Below, piece after piece: positions 7,683 to 14,956 of a DNA stretch of 64,000 bases. Numbering within the stretch: the stretch's first letter is position 1; each line of letters starts with the position of its first letter. The notes beneath the pieces were generated by a model, which was not told the DNA's origin, searched no databases, and saw only the letters and a program-made list of their open reading frames with translations. A program made the translations under genes and the position numbers. The DNA comes from CANMIH01 sp049116335. Its GTDB lineage: Bacteria > Pseudomonadota > Alphaproteobacteria > Rhodobacterales > Rhodobacteraceae. Location: positions 62,001 through 126,000 of the forward strand of contig JAGDYZ010000005.1 of assembly GCA_049116335.1 (NCBI GenBank). Reading direction: 5' to 3'.

Positions 7683-8468
7683 TTACTGCAGATCCCAAGC
7701 GCGGATCCAGATCACCGCATCCTGGCTCAACTCTTTGCCTTCATGCTCAGTAACCGGACCGGAACCCAAAGCTGCAAAGCCCCAATACCCCGCTTTGGGT
7801 ACACCAAAGGTGAAGTATCCGTTGTCATCCGAGATGGCGACCAGGGCGCCGCCAGGCAGGGGGGAAACGACAGCTGGCTGGGCGCCTGTGCCTGCCATAT
7901 CCGGAGTGGCAGCGATGTATTCAATCTCGATCTCTGCACCCGCGACTGGTTTGCCTTCGCTCAGCACGCGACCGGTGAAGGTCGACCCAGCGATGATGTT
8001 GTAAGGTTTGTTCAGCGGAAGGATCTCGGTCGCCAGCCCCTGAGGCTGATCCCAGTCGGTGGGCAGCTCATTGCGATTCAGATAGGTTTTGGTGATCTGC
8101 TGAATGTAGATGTCTTCTGACTCTTCATAGTAAGGGGCCGGTTTTGTCACCACAACGTAGTCACCCGAGCGCTTAACCGGCACCGAACCCATAAATGCCT
8201 TGGCGGTGTTGTCAGGGCCGTCGAACGTGGTTTCGTTCAGAGTGCCCATGAGGTCGGTTTTTTCGCCACGGTGGATCACATAAAATTCTTCGGGCTTTTC
8301 CAGCGTCATCACGTGACCCGCTTCAAATGGGTGCCAGAAGATCAGCTTAACCGGCACGTCACCGGGACGCTCGATCATGGTGTTGTCGGTATACTCCAGA
8401 AGGAAATGCGCCTGTGCAAAGGCAGGGATCAAAGCTGCGGCTGCGGCCGCAAGGAGAGTCTTTTTCAT
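7683..8468 (-). CDS. CbiK/NikK-type periplasmic DUF4198 protein of the cobalt operon
   Basis: The 261-residue protein has a Sec signal peptide (cleavage after AFAQA near residue 20, leaving an N-terminal HFLLEY). The mature protein belongs to the DUF4198 family, with two beta-sandwich-like parts (about 25-140 and 150-245) and a conserved HPFEAGH segment (about 46-52). In KMLQO-type systems this component is the extracytoplasmic first gene and may deliver or shield the metal ion; its exact role is unsettled. The mature N-terminal histidine is suggestive of metal binding but unproven. It is the first gene after the riboswitch and has a GAGGA ribosome binding site. Confidence 0.86.
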   Translation of the reverse strand: MKKTLLAAAAAALIPAFAQAHFLLEYTDNTMIERPGDVPVKLIFWHPFEAGHVMTLEKPEEFYVIHRGEKTDLMGTLNETTFDGPDNTAKAFMGSVPVKRSGDYVVVTKPAPYYEESEDIYIQQITKTYLNRNELPTDWDQPQGLATEILPLNKPYNIIAGSTFTGRVLSEGKPVAGAEIEIEYIAATPDMAGTGAQPAVVSPLPGGALVAISDDNGYFTFGVPKAGYWGFAALGSGPVTEHEGKELSQDAVIWIRAWDLQ

Positions 8469-8608
8469 GTCGTCCTCATTCAGACATTGGGCCTACACCC
8501 AAGGATGAATGGACAGACGGGGAAATGTGGCGCGGCGAACCATAAATGACCAGACCGAGCCAGACGCGTACCCCGGCGTCCGGTTGGAATACCCCAAATG
8601 GGGAAGCG

Positions 8609-8787
8609 ACGGCAGGTCTCCTGACTCACGACTTGGTGCCTACCTCCAACCTTCCCGGGGTTTCCCAGTGGCATCCCGGAGGGGCGCGTCGTTTACAGTT
8701 GCGGGGGCAGTCATGGATTTAGCGTAGGCCGCACCATGTTCCCTTTTACTCCTGCACGACACGGGGCCGGGCAGAACCGTTCACGAG
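8609..8787 (-). promoter_or_regulatory. Cobalamin riboswitch controlling the cbiKMLQO cobalt uptake operon
   Basis: On the minus strand AAAGGGAACATGGTG is followed by the B12 core GCCCCCGCAACTGTAAACGA (near 8692-8711) and closes with GAGTCAGGAGACCTGCC near 8610-8626. It ends about 140 nt before cbiK. By family behaviour, adenosylcobalamin binding lowers expression of the cobalt transporter. The remainder of the 518-bp gap (8469-8608 and 8788-8986) contains no gene that I can support. Confidence 0.94.
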
Positions 8788-8986
8788 GGAGGTGATGCCA
8801 AAGACAGCTGGGCCTTGTCAAACACGGATTCCGCCCTAAGCGAAAAAGTTGTTCGCATTCGCCATCTGGCCCGAAAACGTGACGGATTTGATTGCGTGGA
8901 CTTCGCTTTTGGATCACGGTCCAGGCCGAACCCAACCAGTTTTCAGCTCACAAATTCACAGCCAGTCCATTTTTGACGGAGAGTTC

Positions 8987-9718
8987 ATGCAGCCCCTACC
9001 CCGACTCGACCCCACAGTGCTTTTAACCGGTGCGGAATCAGATCAACCTTTGCCGCCGGCCATTTCTCTCCCCGGAGCGCCAAACAGTAAGTTTTCGACC
9101 AGTGGTGAAGCGCTTGTCTGGCCCGGCAATACCTTTATCTGCCACATCCCCCGCTCCAGCCCCGCGTTTGAAGCCCTGCGGTACCTGCAGGAGCAGCTCA
9201 AACAAGGTCCGTTTCAGCGCTTTTTTACGTTCCTGCCACCGCATAGTTTTCACATGACGGTGTTTCAGGGGTTTGCGCCCGACTTAGCGGACGCCCATTT
9301 GATCCCAGAGGATCGCGGCCAATCGCGTGACGAACTGACGGAGCAGTTCAAGACGCGCACTGCCCCGCTTGACCTCGCGACGTCCTTCGAAGTGTCGGTC
9401 CACGACTTATATGCATTGCATAGCCTCACGGTCAGCGGCGTCACATCGCAAGATGAAACGGCCCTACGAGAAGCACGTACCCAGCTTCGTCAGGCGACTG
9501 GTCTGACACCGCCTGATTTTGACAGCTATGTGTTCCACATCACCTTAGCGTATCCGATAACCTACGTGAGCCAAACCACAGCGCAGGAGATGATCGATCA
9601 TAGCCTTGAGCTCAGCGCCAGCTTACCCGAGAGCCTGCGCAAAATCCCACTTGGCCCCGTAGAGCTATGTGATTTTGAAAGCATGCACAACTTTCACACG
9701 GTTGCGCGGCTAACCTAG
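8987..9718 (+). CDS. DUF1868 / 2H-phosphoesterase-like protein
   Basis: The ATG at 8987 behind GGAGAG is preferred to an upstream start at 8849, giving 243 residues. The protein has the two His-x-Thr signatures of the 2H phosphoesterase superfamily, HMTV (about residue 90) and HITL (about residue 186), which together form a cyclic-phosphate or 2'-5' RNA ligase-like active site. The overall form fits DUF1868 proteins, whose substrate is not known. Its end overlaps the end of the convergent MocR gene by 9 bp. Confidence 0.8.
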   Translation: MQPLPRLDPTVLLTGAESDQPLPPAISLPGAPNSKFSTSGEALVWPGNTFICHIPRSSPAFEALRYLQEQLKQGPFQRFFTFLPPHSFHMTVFQGFAPDLADAHLIPEDRGQSRDELTEQFKTRTAPLDLATSFEVSVHDLYALHSLTVSGVTSQDETALREARTQLRQATGLTPPDFDSYVFHITLAYPITYVSQTTAQEMIDHSLELSASLPESLRKIPLGPVELCDFESMHNFHTVARLT

Positions 9719-11098
9719 CCAGTCTTTCCGCGCGACGGCGTCGTTGAGCGCAATAAGGTCTGATCGGAGCGCCGATTGCTCGATCGGACCGCCGAGACAA
9801 ACCCGGATCGCGTCTTGGATCGGGCCCGCAACGGTAAAGGCATCGCTTGGCATTAACCCGATTTGGCGCGATCCCATGCGCGCCATGATCTCAGCCCGAC
9901 TTGTGCCCTCTGGCAGGGTGAGCCAGATGTTATAGGCTTCATCGTCCCCCTGAAACACACAATCGGTCAGCGTTTCTCGCGCCAAAACTTGTCGCGCGGT
10001 GGCCTCTTTGCGCACAAAACCCTGAATTTCCGCAGCAACGCCCTCTTCGATCCAGTGCCCAAGCAGCGCAAGACTGATTGGAGAGGCCATTACATTGATC
10101 GCACGCAGGGCCTGAGAAAACGCACCAATCAACTCGGGCTTTGGCGCTGTCGTATAGGCCAGACGCAATCCAGCGCCAAAAATCTTCGACACACCCGCGA
10201 TGTGCCAGGTTTGCTCAGGAATCAGAGTAGCCATCGCCGGTGGCGCGTTAGACGCTACAAACGCATAGGCATCATCTTCGATCAGCGGGAGGTCATGACG
10301 CTGCAACACCTCCGCAAGAGCAACACGACGCTCTAGAGGTATCGTGGTGGTGGTTGGATTGTTGAAGGTTGGGTTCAGATAAAGACCCATCGGCCAATTT
10401 TCCCGGATCGCTGTTTCGAGCGCATCCGGCAGCATGCCATGCTCATCTGTTTTCACACCAATCAAACGCACTCCGAGCCGGGCAGCGATTGCGCGTATGC
10501 CGGGATAGGTCACATCCTCACATAGCAGAGGAAGGCCGGGGTCCGACATCAAAGACAAAATTGCGTAGAGGCTGGAATGCGCGCCCGACGTGATCGCAAC
10601 GCAATCACTTTGCGCAGGCAATCCATTTGATTGCATCCAATCAATTGCAATCTCGCGGTCGTGCGCACCGCCCATAACAGATTGGTAACGCAACAAAGAA
10701 ATCAGATTGGCCGAGACATGCGACACCCCTTGCTGCATGCGCCCAATCAAATGAGGATCTGTCGGCTCCGGCGGCATATTCATCATCGGATCTTCTTCAG
10801 CCAACCGGCGCGGATCGGGCGCAGCTACATCCAACGCCTTTACAAATGATCCGCGCCCAACATGGCTCTCGATATAACCACGACGCACCGCCTCGGCATA
10901 TGCCCTTGATATAGTTGAATAATCAAGGCCAACCTCCTGAGCCAGGCCCCGTTGGGGCGGAAGCCTATCTCCAGGACGGAGGGCCCCACTGGCCACGTCA
11001 CGACGAATGGCCTCGGCAATTTCAACATAACGTGGCGCACCGGTGTTTTCGAAGGTCGGAACCCAGTCTTTCATAGTCGGCTCTTTTGTCTCATCCAT
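9710..11098 (-). CDS. MocR-type GntR regulator with aminotransferase-like domain
   Basis: The 462-residue protein has a GntR winged helix (about 20-90, with EVGLDYSTISRAYAEAVRRG) and an aminotransferase fold. The PLP lysine is expected in GVSKIFGAGLRL, and the PLP-contact aspartate in EDDAYAFV. It differs clearly from the MocR protein at 1202-2611. The DUF983 gene is divergent, and the intergenic region carries tandem ATTGAT(C/T)GCA repeats of the kind bound by MocR proteins. A second in-frame ATG eight codons downstream is a possible start. The ligand is unknown. Confidence 0.9.
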   Translation of the reverse strand: MDETKEPTMKDWVPTFENTGAPRYVEIAEAIRRDVASGALRPGDRLPPQRGLAQEVGLDYSTISRAYAEAVRRGYIESHVGRGSFVKALDVAAPDPRRLAEEDPMMNMPPEPTDPHLIGRMQQGVSHVSANLISLLRYQSVMGGAHDREIAIDWMQSNGLPAQSDCVAITSGAHSSLYAILSLMSDPGLPLLCEDVTYPGIRAIAARLGVRLIGVKTDEHGMLPDALETAIRENWPMGLYLNPTFNNPTTTTIPLERRVALAEVLQRHDLPLIEDDAYAFVASNAPPAMATLIPEQTWHIAGVSKIFGAGLRLAYTTAPKPELIGAFSQALRAINVMASPISLALLGHWIEEGVAAEIQGFVRKEATARQVLARETLTDCVFQGDDEAYNIWLTLPEGTSRAEIMARMGSRQIGLMPSDAFTVAGPIQDAIRVCLGGPIEQSALRSDLIALNDAVARKDWLG

Positions 11099-11160
11099 CT
11101 ATGAACGCCATAGACGTATCTTGCCCGAACTTAAGTAAGCGACACGAAATTGGCAACCAA

Positions 11161-11187
11161 ATTGATCGCACTATTGATTGCAATCAA
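11161..11187. promoter_or_regulatory. Direct repeat plus palindrome, candidate MocR operator
   Basis: ATTGATCGCA (11161-11170) and ATTGATTGCA (11173-11182) are direct repeats with a 12-bp period differing at one base. The second repeat also forms part of the perfect palindrome TTGATTGCAATCAA (11174-11187). They lie 63-76 bp upstream of the MocR start and about 40 bp before the DUF983 start. Tandem direct repeats are the usual MocR/PdxR binding pattern. Binding is inferred. Confidence 0.45.
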
Positions 11188-11228
11188 ATAAACCCCTATC
11201 TACGGCCTACGATCACATAGGAATCACC

Positions 11229-11609
11229 ATGACTGACACCAGCCTGCCCCAAGAGGACATCCGCCCCCTCAAGCCAGCAATCTGGAGAGGCCTGCGACTG
11301 CGCTGCCCAAATTGCGGCGAGGGAAAACTGCTGCATTCCTATCTCAAGGTGAACGATCGCTGCAGTCACTGCGACCAAGATCTCAGCCACCAGCGCGCAG
11401 ATGACGGCCCCGCCTATCTGACAATTCTTGTTGTCGGTCACATTCTGGGATTCGCGCTGCACATCATCTATGTCGCGCTGCGCCCTGACCCGCTGACCCT
11501 GTCTATCCTGCTCATGATCGTGACGGTCTCTGCCTCGCTGTTCATGCTTCCCCGCATGAAAGGACTTGTTGTTGCTTATCAATGGGCCAAGCGCATGCAT
11601 GGCTTTTGA
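11229..11609 (+). CDS. DUF983 membrane protein with zinc-ribbon-like N-terminus
   Basis: Starting at the ATG MTDTSLPQ (an upstream start at 11178 lies inside the candidate operator), the protein has about 126 residues. Two cysteine pairs (CPNC and CSHC, about residues 23-43) form a zinc-ribbon-like N-terminus, followed by two membrane helices (about 60-80 and 85-105). This is the DUF983 layout, common in alphaproteobacteria and of unknown function; family members are often found near cytochrome oxidase genes, but not here. The gene is divergent from the MocR gene and could be its target. Confidence 0.85.
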   Translation: MTDTSLPQEDIRPLKPAIWRGLRLRCPNCGEGKLLHSYLKVNDRCSHCDQDLSHQRADDGPAYLTILVVGHILGFALHIIYVALRPDPLTLSILLMIVTVSASLFMLPRMKGLVVAYQWAKRMHGF

Positions 11610-11678
11610 GCCACAGTCGCAAAAAAACTTGTAATTTCCATTTTCCGGTAGCATGTTGGGGCCAACACACACGATTTA

Positions 11679-12335
11679 GTGAGCCCCAACAGTATGCGCG
11701 CCTCTCGTTCTATCCTATTCGCTACGCTGCTCTTTGCTGCGGCCTGTAGTGGTGAGATGCCCCTGACGGCTACACCTGACGGCAATGCGATTCATCTGGT
11801 TGGTGTCATCGATGACAGCACCCCGGGTGAGCTCACCAACGCTCTGGCACTGAACACCGCTGCAACTGAAATCTTGCTGCAAAACATCCCCGGTTCAATT
11901 GATGACGATGCCAACATCTCGGCCGCACGCACGGTGCGTGAGGTCGGCATAGGAACCCGCGTTCCGGCCTCCGGCGTAGTTGCCTCTGGGGGAACTGACC
12001 TCTTCTTAGCCGGAGCAAAACGTCAGATTGAAGACGGTGCCTGCGTAGGGGTTCACAGCTGGGCCACCGGAGGCCTGTTTGGCGTCGTGGAAGGCCGCGA
12101 TATTCCGAAAGATGATGAAGCCCACGACCTTTACCTCAACTATTACAAAGAGATGGGCATTCCGGAAGATTTCTATTGGTACACCCTGGAAGTCGCGTCT
12201 GCCGCAGGTATCCACTGGATGAGCCCACGTGAGATCAACCGTTTTGGATTGGCCACGACCCCTGTGGGGACATCTCAATATGAAAGCGTTGCAGCACGCG
12301 ACGCACGCTGCAACGCCCGTTTGGACGCCCAATAA
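11679..12335 (+). CDS. Predicted lipoprotein with a ClpP/crotonase-like fold
   Basis: The protein has 218 residues from a GTG (an ATG five codons later is equally possible). The N-terminus is a signal peptide ending in AAAC, a weak lipobox with lipidated Cys23. The segment GVVASGGTDLFLAGAKR (99-115) lines up with the nucleophile region of ClpP (G-x-A-A-S-M-G-A), placing S103 at the catalytic serine. H126 in VGVHSW matches the catalytic histidine, and SPREINRFGLA matches the ClpP C-terminal signature. The acid residue is not clear. A periplasmic, membrane-tethered ClpP-like hydrolase is therefore plausible but untested. Confidence 0.72.
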   Translation: MSPNSMRASRSILFATLLFAAACSGEMPLTATPDGNAIHLVGVIDDSTPGELTNALALNTAATEILLQNIPGSIDDDANISAARTVREVGIGTRVPASGVVASGGTDLFLAGAKRQIEDGACVGVHSWATGGLFGVVEGRDIPKDDEAHDLYLNYYKEMGIPEDFYWYTLEVASAAGIHWMSPREINRFGLATTPVGTSQYESVAARDARCNARLDAQ

Positions 12336-12374
12336 CCTGCCGCCCCAAGAGGCGCGACAAGGTATTGAGTGCCG

Positions 12375-13859
12375 TCAGAGGTTACTCATCGTCACACTTT
12401 TGGTGGTGGTATACGCGTCGAGACCCTCGATCCCTTTTTCACGCCCATAGCCGGACTTCCCATTCCCACCAAAGGGAAGTTCGATACCTCCAGCCCAGTA
12501 TTCATTCACGGTGACCTGTCCGCTGTTCAGCTCGCCAGATAGACGCAATGCCCGACCTATGTCGCGGGTATAAATACTTGCCATAAGTCCGAATTCCGTC
12601 CCATTCGCCAGCACCAAGGCCTCGTCTTCGCTATCAAAGACCTGCACCGCGAGAACAGGGCCAAAGATTTCATCCTGAACCGCGGGGTCTTCGGCGGGAA
12701 GATCTGCAATCACCGTCGGTTCATAAAACCAGCCTTTGCCTGTCTCAGGGTCTGTTGCCACCTGACCACCCGTCGCCACATCACACCCGCGCGCTTTCGC
12801 GGCATCAACATGGGCTGCGATGCGCCCAAGATGCAGATCCGAGTTGATCGCCCCCATATCTGCTCCGCTGAGGCCGTGACCAAATTTGATCGCCTTCGCT
12901 TTGCTCAGCAGTCGGTCCATCACCTCATCCCGCAGGGCACGCTGGACAATCAGCCGAGATCCAGCAGAACAGATTTGCCCGGCGTTCGAGAAAATGGCCC
13001 AAGCGGCGTCCTCGGCCACTTTTTCCGCATCCGCATCCGCAAAAGCCACCAGAGGTGATTTCCCGCCAAGCTCGAGCGTCAGCCGAGTCACATTTGGTGC
13101 AGCCGCTTGTGCCACCGCAACCCCCGTCGCCAACGAACCGGTAAAAGTGATGTGGCGCACCCGTGGATCCGCAACCAAAGCCGCCCCGGCCTCGCGCCCC
13201 AAACCGGTTACAACATTAACGACACCCTCAGGCAAACCCGCCTCTGCCATCAGCTCTGCCATGATAAGCGCGGTGAATGGCGTGGTTTCCGCAGGTTTGG
13301 CAACCACGGAACATCCCGCTGCAAGTGCGGGCGCAACGCCTCTCGCGAAGGTCGACGTTGGGTAATTCCAAGGAATGATATGCGCCGTCACACCAATCGG
13401 CTCTCGCCGTGTAAAGGCAGTGTAGTCCGGCCCCAAATTGACGCTCCGCCCATCCAGCTTGTCCGCCGCACCTGCGTAGTACTCAAACAACCGCGCAGAG
13501 CCGGCGACGTCGCCTTGGGCCTCGCCAAGAGTTTTCCCGCTATCAAGTGTTTCGATCAGCGCAAGACGATTGGCATTGACCCGAAGGACCTCGGCAATTT
13601 TCAAAAGCATGGCACAGCGTTCGGCCGGGGATACTTTGCGCCAAATTTCATAACCACGCTCAGCCGCCTCAATTGCCGCGTCGATATCCGAGTGTTGCCC
13701 GAGTGCGAAGGTGGCAAAAGCCTCGCCGAGCCCTGGATCAAAGCTCTCCATCCGCTGTCCGGTCGATCCAGAGACAAACCTATTGTTGATGAAATGCCCG
13801 TCCGGCAGGGAAAGATCCGCCCCGTTGCGGTAGTCTTGCACCATTGTATCTAGGGTCAT
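12375..13859 (-). CDS. NAD(P)-dependent aldehyde dehydrogenase
   Basis: The start overlaps the stop of the enolase-family gene (ATGA), giving 494 residues, the usual ALDH length. Catalytic elements are present: the Asn in IIPWNYP, the glutamate in ELGGKSP, and the nucleophile cysteine in NAGQICSAGSR. The C-terminal signature includes PFGGNGKSGYGREKG. The protein oxidises an aldehyde to an acid in the cytoplasm. It resembles betaine-aldehyde and gamma-aminobutyraldehyde dehydrogenases, but the substrate is set by the two upstream enzymes and is not known. The 5' extension of the ORF to 13970 lies inside the neighbour and is rejected. Confidence 0.92.
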   Translation of the reverse strand: MTLDTMVQDYRNGADLSLPDGHFINNRFVSGSTGQRMESFDPGLGEAFATFALGQHSDIDAAIEAAERGYEIWRKVSPAERCAMLLKIAEVLRVNANRLALIETLDSGKTLGEAQGDVAGSARLFEYYAGAADKLDGRSVNLGPDYTAFTRREPIGVTAHIIPWNYPTSTFARGVAPALAAGCSVVAKPAETTPFTALIMAELMAEAGLPEGVVNVVTGLGREAGAALVADPRVRHITFTGSLATGVAVAQAAAPNVTRLTLELGGKSPLVAFADADAEKVAEDAAWAIFSNAGQICSAGSRLIVQRALRDEVMDRLLSKAKAIKFGHGLSGADMGAINSDLHLGRIAAHVDAAKARGCDVATGGQVATDPETGKGWFYEPTVIADLPAEDPAVQDEIFGPVLAVQVFDSEDEALVLANGTEFGLMASIYTRDIGRALRLSGELNSGQVTVNEYWAGGIELPFGGNGKSGYGREKGIEGLDAYTTTKSVTMSNL

Positions 13860-14956
13860 GCTTCGCTCACTTGGTAAGAGGATTTGGCCAGCCACTCGGG
13901 ATTGATCTCCACTCCCCAGCCCGGGGCGTCGGTTACCGTGGCTTTGCCATCGTTGATACCAAAGGGGCATTCTACGAACAGGTCACGCTGCCACGGGTAA
14001 ACGTTGTCACCTTCAATCGAAAACTCGAGATACTTTCCCGCATTGGGGATCGCGCGTAAAAGGTGCATGGTGAACAACGTAACCATTGATAAGTTTGCAC
14101 AGTGCGGCGTGCACGGCAGGCCTGCATCTGCGCCCATTTTGGCCACCATCATGGTGCGGTGTATCCCACCTAGGTACAAAATATCCGGCTGAATGACGTC
14201 CACGGCTCGCATTGCAATCATACGCTTCCAGTGTTGCAGGTCACAGTCCTGCTCCCCGCCTGTCACATCAAGTGTCAGAGCATCCGTCACCTTCTTGGTT
14301 TCTTCCATCAACCAATATGGACAGGGCTCTTCAAAGTGCTCGACGCCATTTTGTTCAAGCATTTTGCCAACTTCAATTGCCCGGGGTGCGGAGTATCCGG
14401 AGTTTCCATCCACCAACAGCGCCACGTCGTCGCCCACAGCTTTGCGTACCGCAGGCACAATGGCGTCAGTGCGACCCGGCCATTCATCCTCGTCATGTCC
14501 ATTTTCTTTGCCGATACGGAATTTAAACGCGTCATAGCCCTTTTCATCACGCAGCCTTGCCAAACGCTTTGCCTCGTCTTCGGGCGTGATGTCGCGCACC
14601 ATTGACGATCCATAGGCGCGGATCTGCCCCGCTGAGCCCCCCAATAACTCGGCAACCGGCTTGCCAGCCTGCTTGCCACGCCAATCCCAAATGGCTGTGT
14701 CCAAGCCAGCCATCGCGCGGCGCAAATAGGAGCCTGGGAACTTATGTTCGCGCTCTGGAATTTCACGCATCAAGCTTTCAAGATCAGCTTGAGACCGGCC
14801 AAGCGCCCAAGGGGCCACTTGCCGGTGCAAGATCTGCGCAGTGATATCGGAATTATAGGTTGAGACCTGCCCCCAGCCACTGCTGCCATCTTCTACGGTG
14901 ACACGAACAAACCCAACAAATTCATTGGCGAAGGTTTCTAACTTGGTGATTTTCAT
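13856..14956 (-). CDS. Mandelate racemase/muconate lactonizing enzyme-family protein (enolase superfamily)
   Basis: The 366-residue protein has the capping domain and barrel of the enolase superfamily. Key residues are the KFRIG lysine (about 163), the metal ligands in VDGN (D), FEEP (E) and GGEQD (E), and the histidine in TPHCAN. These would abstract an alpha-proton next to a carboxylate, giving dehydration or epimerisation of a sugar acid or amino-acid derivative. The gene is coupled by ATGA overlaps to GMC oxidoreductase upstream and aldehyde dehydrogenase downstream. The substrate is not deducible from sequence alone. Confidence 0.9.
   Translation of the reverse strand: MKITKLETFANEFVGFVRVTVEDGSSGWGQVSTYNSDITAQILHRQVAPWALGRSQADLESLMREIPEREHKFPGSYLRRAMAGLDTAIWDWRGKQAGKPVAELLGGSAGQIRAYGSSMVRDITPEDEAKRLARLRDEKGYDAFKFRIGKENGHDEDEWPGRTDAIVPAVRKAVGDDVALLVDGNSGYSAPRAIEVGKMLEQNGVEHFEEPCPYWLMEETKKVTDALTLDVTGGEQDCDLQHWKRMIAMRAVDVIQPDILYLGGIHRTMMVAKMGADAGLPCTPHCANLSMVTLFTMHLLRAIPNAGKYLEFSIEGDNVYPWQRDLFVECPFGINDGKATVTDAPGWGVEINPEWLAKSSYQVSEA

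Noticed and set aside
7149..8120. A 323-codon plus-strand frame across the cbiM and cbiK region
   Set aside because: It crosses two genes of the opposite strand that carry clear family signatures and an operon structure.
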